Shown one piece after another: positions 17,124 to 24,193 of a stretch of 35,289 nt of DNA. Numbering within the stretch: position 1 is the first letter of the stretch; every line of letters begins with the position of its first letter. The DNA comes from an uncultured Granulosicoccaceae bacterium (GTDB taxonomy: Bacteria > Pseudomonadota > Gammaproteobacteria > Granulosicoccales > Granulosicoccaceae), in NCBI GenBank assembly GCA_937923745.1, contig CALDUO010000072.1, forward strand, positions 1 through 35,289. The letters run 5' to 3'. Position numbers and translations under genes: made by a program. The notes beneath the pieces were generated by a model. The model was not told the origin of the DNA. It searched no databases and saw only the letters and a list, made by a program, of their open reading frames with translations.

Positions 17124-18284
17124 ATGCACTTTGGATTAACACAAGAACAACAGATGATCGTCGATACGGTTCGTTCGTTTGTTGAGAACGAAATTTACCC
17201 GCACGAGGCGCTGGTTGAAAAGACCGGTGACGTGCCTGTCGAGATTGCGAAGGAGCTGACCGCGAAGTGTATCGACAGCGGATTTTATGCAGCGAATTTT
17301 CCGGAAGAGGTAGGCGGTGGTGGTCTTAACCATCTTGACTTTGCGCTGCTTGAGCGTGAGCTGGGGCGAGGGTCGATGGGGCTAACCCATTTTTTCGGGC
17401 GGCCCTCCGGTATTCTAATGGCGTGCGAGGGTGAACAGCGAGAACGTTATCTGCTGCCTGCGTTGCGTGGCGAGCGCTTTGATGCGTTGGCGATGACAGA
17501 GCCTGATGCCGGCTCTGATGTGCGCGGTATGAAATGCACCGCGAAACTCACCAACGGGGATTGGGTGGTGAATGGGACCAAACACTTTATATCACACGCG
17601 AATGTTGCCGATTTTGTGATTGTGTTTATTGCCACCGGCGAAGAGGATACGCCGCGTGGGCCGAAGAAAAAAATAACCTGCTTTCTGGTTGATCGGGATA
17701 CCCCGGGGTTCGATATCTTGCCGGGGTATGAGTCGGTCTCTCATCGCGGTTATCAAAATTGTGTGTTGAGTTTTCGCGACTGCCGACTGCCGGCGAGCCA
17801 GGTACTCGGCGATGTACACGGTGGTTTCGACATTATGAACGAGTGGCTGTATGCCACCCGTATTACCGTGGCGGCTATGTGTGTAGGGCGGGCGCGACGG
17901 GTGTTCGACCTGGCATTACCGTACGCGGCAGAACGCAAACAGTTTGGACAACCCATCGCAAAATTTCAGGGAGTGTCGTTTAAGCTGGCTGACATGATTA
18001 CTGATATTGATGCCGCTGACTGGATGACACTGGCTGCCGCCTGGCGTCTTGATCAGCAACTGCCAGCTAACCGCGAAATAGCCAGTGCCAAGGTGTTTGC
18101 CTCTGAAATGTTATCAAGGGTGACCGATGAGGCCCTGCAGATATACGGTGGCATGGGTTTGATGAGCGACTTGCCGCTCGCAAGGTTTTGGCGCGACGCC
18201 CGGGTTGAGCGTATATGGGACGGTACCTCCGAGATACAACGCCACATTATCAGTCGTGATTTGTTGCGGCCGCTGGGCGCCTGA
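17124..18284 (+). CDS. Acyl-CoA dehydrogenase, probable gamma-butyrobetainyl-CoA dehydrogenase
   Basis: A 386-aa FAD flavoenzyme with the full acyl-CoA dehydrogenase fold: AMTEPDAGSDV (FAD/substrate loop), GTKHFISHA, RKQFGQPIAKFQ and a C-terminal RVERIWDGTSEIQR. The residue at the medium-chain Glu376 position is Asp366 (WDGT rather than YEGT), so the catalytic base is one carbon shorter or lies elsewhere, as in some subfamilies. AGGA lies 11 nt upstream of the ATG. Between the carnitine dehydrogenase and the CoA ligase plus CaiD-like genes, the likely reaction is desaturation of gamma-butyrobetainyl-CoA to crotonobetainyl-CoA with electrons to ETF. It resembles general acyl-CoA dehydrogenases more than E. 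coli CaiA. Family certain; substrate inferred. Confidence 0.88.
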   Translation: MHFGLTQEQQMIVDTVRSFVENEIYPHEALVEKTGDVPVEIAKELTAKCIDSGFYAANFPEEVGGGGLNHLDFALLERELGRGSMGLTHFFGRPSGILMACEGEQRERYLLPALRGERFDALAMTEPDAGSDVRGMKCTAKLTNGDWVVNGTKHFISHANVADFVIVFIATGEEDTPRGPKKKITCFLVDRDTPGFDILPGYESVSHRGYQNCVLSFRDCRLPASQVLGDVHGGFDIMNEWLYATRITVAAMCVGRARRVFDLALPYAAERKQFGQPIAKFQGVSFKLADMITDIDAADWMTLAAAWRLDQQLPANREIASAKVFASEMLSRVTDEALQIYGGMGLMSDLPLARFWRDARVERIWDGTSEIQRHIISRDLLRPLGA

Positions 18285-18342
18285 TCATCTGTGTGTCTGA
18301 TCGTCTTGGTTCAGGAACGGGCAGACTGACGGTGCACCGATC

Positions 18343-20394
18343 ATGATGAATACCGACCGGTTATTTCGTCCGCAATCCCTTGCGGTGATTGGCGGCAGTT
18401 GGGCCAAAAGCGTTATCGAACAATGTCAACGCGCCGGGTTTGCCGGTGAGATCTGGCCTGTTCATCCCAACCATCAAACGTTGTGTGGTTTGCCGTGTTA
18501 TCGCAGCGTTGCCGATCTCCCGGCTGCCCCTGATGCCACCTTCATTGGCGTCAATCGTCATGCGACCGTACAACTGGTCAGTGAGCTAAAAGAGCGAGGG
18601 GCTGGCGGCGTTGTGTGTTTTGCGTCCGGGTTCAGCGAAGCGCAGGCGGAGGACAGCGAGGGTGTCCAATTGCAGGCTGATCTGGTCACGGCAGCTGCTG
18701 ACATGCCGATCATCGGTCCCAATTGCTACGGTCTGATTAATTACCTTGATGGTGCCTTGTTGTGGCCTGATCAGCATGGTGGCCAACGCGTCGAGCGAGG
18801 TGTTGCGTTAATTACCCAGTCGTCAAATATCGCCATCAATCTCACGATGCAACAGCGCGGACTGCCCATCGCCTATGTACTGACAGCGGGTAATCAGGCA
18901 CAACTGTCTATTGGCGAGTTGGGACAGGCGGTGTTGACCGACCCTCGCGTGACTGCGCTTGGGCTGTATGTCGAAGGGTTTGGTGATGTCGCAGCGTTTG
19001 AGCGCATGGCGCAAGAAGCGCTGTCGTTAGGCAAGCCGGTTATTGCCATAAAAGCCGGTCGCTCCGAACAGGCACGTCAGGCGATGGTATCGCACACCAA
19101 TTCAATATCGGGTGCAGACACCGCAGCGGATGCGTTCCTCAAACGCCTGGGAATTGCGCGTGTTTTTTCGTTAACCACGTTACTCGAAACACTCAAACTG
19201 ATTCATCTGCTGGGGCCGTTGCCCGGCACGGCTATTCAGTCTATGAGTTGCTCGGGTGGTGAGGCTGGTTTAATGTCAGATGCATCGTATGGCACGTCCG
19301 TCACCTATCCACCGTTGACCAATAGTCAGCAACAGTCCTTACGTGCCGCACTCGGTCCTATGGTTGCACTGGCGAATCCGTTGGACTATCACACCTATGT
19401 TTGGGGTGATACCGAAAAAATGACTGCCGCCTATGCAGCAATGATGCAGCGCAATGCTGATCTGACCGTGCTGGTTATGGATTATCCGCGGGTTGACCGA
19501 TGTGACGGCGCGGATTGGTTGCTGGCCACCCGCTCGTTTATCGCTGCACAACAACAAACAGGCGCGAGGGCGGCTGTGCTTGCAACACTACCGGATGCGT
19601 TACCGGAAACCGTGGGCGCCGAACTGATGGCGGCCGGTATTGTACCGATGATGGGTGTCACTGAATGTATCGACGCTATTGAAGCTGCGTCGGTCGCCTC
19701 GTCGATTACCAAAACAGGTGGCAAGATTTTCGTGCCGGTGATAAACGCACCACCACTGCGATCATCGCCTCGCGTCGTCACTGAGGCTCAGGCAAAACAG
19801 TGGCTGGCTGAAGGCGGCCTGAATGTGCCTGCTTCGCACCGCGCGGAGTCACTGGATGCGTTAGAGGCCGTTGCACATCAGGTAACCTACCCAGTGGTGC
19901 TCAAGGGTGAGGGCATTGCCCACAAGACCGAGCACCATGCTGTTCGGCTCAATCTGCACAACGCCAGTAGTGTCATGAGCGCCGCTCGTGAGCTCGATCC
20001 AATAGCATCGTCTTTTTTAGTGGAAACCTATGTAGAAGAGGTGATCTGTGAGCTGCTGGTGTCGGTGGTACGAGATCCTGTCTTGGGGTACCTGTTGACG
20101 CTGGCAGCAGGTGGTGTGTACACCGAGATCATGCATGATGCTGTGCAATTGCTACTGCCGGTAGACCCGAACACGATTGATCGGGCACTGCACCAACTGC
20201 GCATCGCATCAGTGCTCGACGGGTATCGTGGTAAACCCGGCGCTGACGTGCAGGCCATCATAAACACCGTGATGGCCGTTCAGACACTGATACTCCAAAA
20301 CACTGACAGGATCGTCGAGCTGGAGATCAATCCGTTATTGTGCCGTGCCACCGATGCGATTGTGGCAGACGCATTGATCTCTATGGCAGACTAG
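18343..20394 (+). CDS. ADP-forming acyl-CoA synthetase, probable gamma-butyrobetaine-CoA ligase
   Basis: A 683-aa fused alpha-beta ADP-forming (acetate-CoA ligase type) synthetase. Residues ~1-130 are a CoA-binding Rossmann domain (SLAVIGGS; IGPNCYGLINY). Residues ~145-440 are succinyl-CoA-ligase-like, with His251 in MVSHTNSISG as the phosphorylated active-site His and SCSGGEAG as the second phosphohistidine-loop motif. Residues ~470-683 are an ATP-grasp domain (YPVVLKGEGIAHKTE; LEINPLL). The reaction is acid + CoA + ATP to acyl-CoA + ADP + Pi, cytosolic and reversible. It is 58 bp after the dehydrogenase and 39 bp before the CaiD-like gene. It would replace the AMP-forming ligase (CaiC) or CoA-transferase (CaiB) of enterobacteria. 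Family firm; substrate inferred. Confidence 0.87.
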   Translation: MMNTDRLFRPQSLAVIGGSWAKSVIEQCQRAGFAGEIWPVHPNHQTLCGLPCYRSVADLPAAPDATFIGVNRHATVQLVSELKERGAGGVVCFASGFSEAQAEDSEGVQLQADLVTAAADMPIIGPNCYGLINYLDGALLWPDQHGGQRVERGVALITQSSNIAINLTMQQRGLPIAYVLTAGNQAQLSIGELGQAVLTDPRVTALGLYVEGFGDVAAFERMAQEALSLGKPVIAIKAGRSEQARQAMVSHTNSISGADTAADAFLKRLGIARVFSLTTLLETLKLIHLLGPLPGTAIQSMSCSGGEAGLMSDASYGTSVTYPPLTNSQQQSLRAALGPMVALANPLDYHTYVWGDTEKMTAAYAAMMQRNADLTVLVMDYPRVDRCDGADWLLATRSFIAAQQQTGARAAVLATLPDALPETVGAELMAAGIVPMMGVTECIDAIEAASVASSITKTGGKIFVPVINAPPLRSSPRVVTEAQAKQWLAEGGLNVPASHRAESLDALEAVAHQVTYPVVLKGEGIAHKTEHHAVRLNLHNASSVMSAARELDPIASSFLVETYVEEVICELLVSVVRDPVLGYLLTLAAGGVYTEIMHDAVQLLLPVDPNTIDRALHQLRIASVLDGYRGKPGADVQAIINTVMAVQTLILQNTDRIVELEINPLLCRATDAIVADALISMAD

Positions 20395-20419
20395 TTATCC
20401 ACGCACACCACCACCAAAA

Positions 20420-20432
20420 GGGGTATCACCTC
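20420..20432 (+). promoter_or_regulatory. Possible Shine-Dalgarno-sequestering hairpin before the CaiD-like gene
   Basis: GGGGT (20420-20424) can pair with ACCTC (20428-20432) over a 3-nt loop (four Watson-Crick pairs and one G-U), ending 1 nt before the ATG at 20434. The GGGG is the only candidate ribosome-binding site there. Such a short hairpin may be chance. Confidence 0.25.
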
Positions 20433-20433
20433 C

Positions 20434-21219
20434 ATGACACAACCAGCCGTTAGAACCCGACAGGAAGGTCATATCCTCGAAGTCACTCTTGACCGTCCCA
20501 AGGCCAATGCCATTGATCTGGCCACCAGTCGATTGCTGGGTGAAACATTTATGGCGTATCGGGATGACCCGGCCTTGCGGGTTGCGATCCTGAGAGCAGA
20601 AGGAGATCGATTCTTTTGTGCCGGGTGGGATCTTAAAGCAGCAGCAACGGGTGATGCTGTCGACGGTGATTACGGGATTGGCGGTTTCGGTGGATTGCAG
20701 GAACTGGGTAATCTGAACAAACCGGTGATTGCGGCCATCAACGGTATTTGCTGTGGTGGAGGGCTTGAATTAGCGCTCTCTTGTGACCTGCTCATGGCCA
20801 GTGATAACGCGACGTTTGCATTACCGGAAATCAAGTCTGGCACGGTCGCTGACGCAGCCTCCATCAAGTTACCAAAACGGATTCCCTATCATGTAGCGAT
20901 GGATCTTTTATTGACCGGTCGCTGGTTTGATACCACCGAGGCCCTGCATTGGGGGCTGATAAAAGAGGTGTGCACGCCTGAAACACTGTTAGACAAGACC
21001 TGGGAGCTCGCGCGTCTGCTCGCTGAGGGACCGCCGCTCGTGTATGCGGCAATCAAAGAGGTGGTTAGAGAGGCTGAAAATATGCGTTTTCAGGATGCGC
21101 TCAATCGGGTATCGAAACGACAGCTTGCCACCGTAGATCGGCTTTACAGCTCGGAGGATCAACTGGAGGGCGCCCGGGCATTTGCCGAGAAGCGCGACCC
21201 GGTATGGAGCGGTCGCTAG
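20434..21219 (+). CDS. caiD: Crotonobetainyl-CoA hydratase (CaiD-like enoyl-CoA hydratase)
   Basis: A 261-aa crotonase-superfamily protein, the same length as E. coli CaiD and sharing, as I recall that sequence, LEVTLDRPKANAID near the N-terminus, CAGWDLKAAA, DNATFALPE and a C-terminal FAEKRDPVW. It hydrates crotonobetainyl-CoA to L-carnitinyl-CoA. Both crotonase acid/base positions are kept: Glu112 in GGGLELAL and Glu132 in LPEIKSG. The loop after Glu132 (GTVADAAS) differs from the GG-containing loop of enoyl-CoA hydratases. It is the last gene of the carnitine/gamma-butyrobetaine cluster, 39 bp after the CoA ligase. Confidence 0.86.
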   Translation: MTQPAVRTRQEGHILEVTLDRPKANAIDLATSRLLGETFMAYRDDPALRVAILRAEGDRFFCAGWDLKAAATGDAVDGDYGIGGFGGLQELGNLNKPVIAAINGICCGGGLELALSCDLLMASDNATFALPEIKSGTVADAASIKLPKRIPYHVAMDLLLTGRWFDTTEALHWGLIKEVCTPETLLDKTWELARLLAEGPPLVYAAIKEVVREAENMRFQDALNRVSKRQLATVDRLYSSEDQLEGARAFAEKRDPVWSGR

Positions 21220-21337
21220 CTGGCTTTGACGAGGTGTGCCGCTTTTCTGCGAGTGATGGGCAGCCAAGCTAATCGTTTTGTGACCTGGTCGGATAATTGC
21301 AACCCGGTAGGTATTGATTCTGTGCTGCCGGAAGCCC

Positions 21338-23395
21338 ATGCAAACCCCATACTTAATTGTCAAAAGTCGCAATCCACTTGATCTTTCTGAACTCACGATA
21401 GACACCCGTGATGTTCGGGAATATTCGGTAGGGGAATTCAGGTTTTTGTTTTTTCCGCCCTCGGACGAGCAAAGTCAGCGGAGCTTTGACGACCGAATAC
21501 ATCACGACAAAAACCGTTTCTATTATGAAGACGGGTTCATGGTGCGATACCCGAAGCCTTACACCCGGAAGGTTGCGGAAAAGCTGGATCTCTTTGACTG
21601 TCCCTCGTATGAGCTTGACGGATCGTTTTCCAGAATCACATTGCAAGATGGCACCGTGCGCATTGACGGTAGCGGGTTGTATCTGCAATTGCTCAACAGC
21701 TATCAACAGGAGGGCCTTCTGCTATTCTCGAATAATCCGACCCTGTTACTCGATGCCGTCAAACTTGCTGGATTGCCGCTGAGCGTTAATGACGATTTTT
21801 TCGCCAATCACTTCTTTAATTATTCGCTGGCGTATTACGCGAATATGGGAACACCCCACAACGAAATTCAATTTCACGACTCCCTGGAAACCATTGAACT
21901 GACAGAGACCGTCAGTACGTCATTGGAGGATAAGTTTCCGGCGCGTGAGCTTGCTGATATGGGTCGTGATGACAGGCTTGCATTGCTGCATAAAAGAATC
22001 CGTCATGTGCTTGATGAGTATTGTGCCTATATTGATGTAGACGTGCTGGGCCATAACCTGACCGGTGGACGTGATTCGAGAACCTCACTGGCGATTTTTC
22101 TGCAGAGCCAAGCAGAGAAACTTGAAATTGTCACAGGAGGTTTTAGTTATATACCTGACTGCGTGATTTCGAATTATGTGTCGAAGAAATATGGCATTGC
22201 GGCGCGCAAAAGAGCAGATATAGTGACACCGCGTGCCTTTGATTATACCTATGTGATGAGCATGCCCAATGTCGAGGAATACTATATTCCGATGTTTCGA
22301 AAGATACAAATTTCGAAGGCGTTTAATCGAAATATGTTTTTGGCGAGTGGGTACCTGGGTAATGTGTTGACATTCACCGGTACTGATAAAAATCAAATTA
22401 TGCGGGATAATCGGTTTAAATTGACGTCGGGTGCGTTAGCAAAGCTTGAAGGCCAGTATGACACTCAAATAAAGGCACTCAGTGATGTCTATGGTCAAGA
22501 TGCCCATCAGATGTTTAACATCATGTACAACACCACTAACAAAGTGGCTTCCTATTGTCGGCGATTAAAATTCAATACGTTCTGTATTTTTGAGCTTGAT
22601 GTGCTGCATGCCTGTTACAGGCTCGAAGAACCCAAAGACAAAGCAAATAGCTCTTTACACTATGAGCTGATGAAAATCGCTAACCCCGAGATGCTAAAGG
22701 TGGTGCCGTTCGAGTCGAGCAAATCTTTCGCCACCCAAGACGACACATTTGAAATACAGGCGTTCAGGGAAGCTGGTAACCCTCGATTATACAAGCGTTT
22801 TTTGGAAAAGAATTTTGTTGCCATTACTAATTTCCTGCGAGAACACCGAGAGCACTTGTCGTATCTCGATGATCACTTTTTTGATCATATCGAAGCACAA
22901 AACAGTGCGGATTTGCCGCCAATTGTCTGTAATAAGATGTATGCGGCGTTGGGTTCACTACGTTTTAAAGATATCCACTTCTCTGATTTTGAAGCGTTGG
23001 AACCAGAGGCGGCCATGTCGTTAAGCGATCTGTACAATACTGAATTTTTTCAGCGACTGTATCTTGATAATCAGATCTACGCGAGTGGTCTTGCCGGTAT
23101 GCTTTATTCTGACCAACTGTTCTTTCGGTCGTTTGTGCAAACAGATGACAACGAAAATTTGCGAATTGTTGTCAGAGAGGTGGCCAGTAACACAATTGTG
23201 CCGGTATCACTGGAAAAAAATGATAGTGCGTTTGATGTCAGCGGCAGTCTACCCAATGCCGGTAAATATTTAGTGATTTGGTCTACCTACAATACCGTGA
23301 CCAAAAAGGTGAATGAGCTACATCGATTAACGTTCGTCGCCAAATTTGAAAAGCCGGACGAATCTGAGGCTGCCATCGTTGAGAAAGTCGCCTAG
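21338..23395 (+). CDS. Asparagine-synthetase-like ATP-dependent amidotransferase/ligase lacking the glutaminase cysteine
   Basis: A 685-aa protein. Residues ~80-210 resemble the second half of a class II glutaminase domain (DGSFSRITLQDG; GLLLFSNNPTLLLDAV). The synthetase domain has PP-loop LTGGRDS (242-248), the AMP-forming SGGxDS motif of asparagine synthetases, and GFSYIPDCVISNYVSKKYGI after it. The N-terminus starts MQTPYLIVK with no Cys2, so it cannot hydrolyse glutamine in the canonical way and would use free ammonia or another amine. The last ~100 residues look like a beta-rich appendage. I use the ATG at 21338 (GGAAG 5 nt upstream) rather than a TTG 24 nt earlier. A/T-richer codon use than its neighbours hints at transfer. 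It follows the CaiD-like gene by 118 bp. Function unknown; amide ligase-type chemistry is plausible. Confidence 0.72.
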   Translation: MQTPYLIVKSRNPLDLSELTIDTRDVREYSVGEFRFLFFPPSDEQSQRSFDDRIHHDKNRFYYEDGFMVRYPKPYTRKVAEKLDLFDCPSYELDGSFSRITLQDGTVRIDGSGLYLQLLNSYQQEGLLLFSNNPTLLLDAVKLAGLPLSVNDDFFANHFFNYSLAYYANMGTPHNEIQFHDSLETIELTETVSTSLEDKFPARELADMGRDDRLALLHKRIRHVLDEYCAYIDVDVLGHNLTGGRDSRTSLAIFLQSQAEKLEIVTGGFSYIPDCVISNYVSKKYGIAARKRADIVTPRAFDYTYVMSMPNVEEYYIPMFRKIQISKAFNRNMFLASGYLGNVLTFTGTDKNQIMRDNRFKLTSGALAKLEGQYDTQIKALSDVYGQDAHQMFNIMYNTTNKVASYCRRLKFNTFCIFELDVLHACYRLEEPKDKANSSLHYELMKIANPEMLKVVPFESSKSFATQDDTFEIQAFREAGNPRLYKRFLEKNFVAITNFLREHREHLSYLDDHFFDHIEAQNSADLPPIVCNKMYAALGSLRFKDIHFSDFEALEPEAAMSLSDLYNTEFFQRLYLDNQIYASGLAGMLYSDQLFFRSFVQTDDNENLRIVVREVASNTIVPVSLEKNDSAFDVSGSLPNAGKYLVIWSTYNTVTKKVNELHRLTFVAKFEKPDESEAAIVEKVA

Positions 23396-23514
23396 TTAGC
23401 CGCCCCAACAAAAATCTTCTAACCCATTTTTTAAGCTAAGTTGCCAGGTGTGCCAAGCACACCCGACACCGTCTTAGCGTTGCAGTCGTGGAGCTTAGCT
23501 CCTTGTTGTGACTG
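23396..23514. other. Convergent intergenic region with two hairpins
   Basis: GGTGTGC-CAA-GCACACC (23447-23463) is a perfect 7-bp stem with a 3-nt loop. GGAGC-TTA-GCTCC (23490-23502) is a perfect 5-bp stem, followed by TTGTTG. Lying between converging stops, they plausibly form a bidirectional terminator region. No long U-tract is present. Confidence 0.45.
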
Positions 23515-24114
23515 TTAAGTCAGCGCTTCTTCCAGGAAGTCGAGACGATCCTGACCCCAGAACAGCTCGTCGCCTACCAGATAGGTTGGTGAGCCGAACA
23601 CATCACGTTCATGTGCCTCTGTGGTGGTGGCAGCATACAGATCGCTATATTGACTGTCTTTTGCCTGTTCCACCAGTTGCTGTCCATTGAGTCCACACTG
23701 ATCGGCAATTGACACGAGCGTCGCTTCATCGGAAATATTTAGCTCCTCTCGCCAGCAGGCGGTTAGCAGTGCATCACTGAGTTTTCCGGCGTCGGGTTGT
23801 GCGTTTGTTCCACCGGCCGCATAAACCATTTGTGCCGCCAATGACTGATCTACCGGCCAATGGGCAGGTGACAAATTGATCGGGATGTTCAGGCGTGTCG
23901 ACCATCGTTTCATTTCATCGGATCGAAAACGCATACGGGAGGGATGCCGTTTGGCAGGGGGTGTGCCGCCCATTTTCTCAAACGTATCCATGACCGAGAT
24001 GGGTTTATAGTTTACCGACACATTGTGTTTTTCACAGATGGCGTTAAACCGGTCTATCGCCATGTAACTCCAGGGCGATAACAAAAAATGATAATAATCG
24101 ATGGTCTTGCTCAT
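23515..24114 (-). CDS. DsbA-like thioredoxin-fold protein, 2-hydroxychromene-2-carboxylate isomerase family
   Basis: A 199-aa cytosolic protein of the HCCA isomerase / kappa-class glutathione transferase group. The N-terminal FLLSPWSYMAI places a Ser-Pro-x-Ser-Tyr motif where DsbA has CxxC, so it uses glutathione rather than disulphide chemistry. The C-terminal FGSPTYLVGDELFWGQDRL is the family's cis-Pro and helix signature. There is no signal peptide. It is downstream of the RNase II-like gene by 79 bp on the same strand and no other naphthalene-type gene is present, so the substrate is probably not 2-hydroxychromene-2-carboxylate. Family assignment is strong; reaction unassigned. Confidence 0.88.
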   Translation of the reverse strand: MSKTIDYYHFLLSPWSYMAIDRFNAICEKHNVSVNYKPISVMDTFEKMGGTPPAKRHPSRMRFRSDEMKRWSTRLNIPINLSPAHWPVDQSLAAQMVYAAGGTNAQPDAGKLSDALLTACWREELNISDEATLVSIADQCGLNGQQLVEQAKDSQYSDLYAATTTEAHERDVFGSPTYLVGDELFWGQDRLDFLEEALT

Positions 24115-24193
24115 AGTGTCTATTCCAAAGGTGAGTGGTGTTTGAGTAAGTACGATTTGACTATATTGGCTTGAGCGGTTTCGGGCCGAGCGT

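Noticed and set aside
21256-21381. A 41-residue frame just ahead of the asparagine-synthetase-like gene, considered as a RiPP precursor because lasso cyclases share that fold
   Set aside because: It overlaps the downstream gene start, has no clear leader/core division or strong SD, and no RiPP protease or transporter is nearby.
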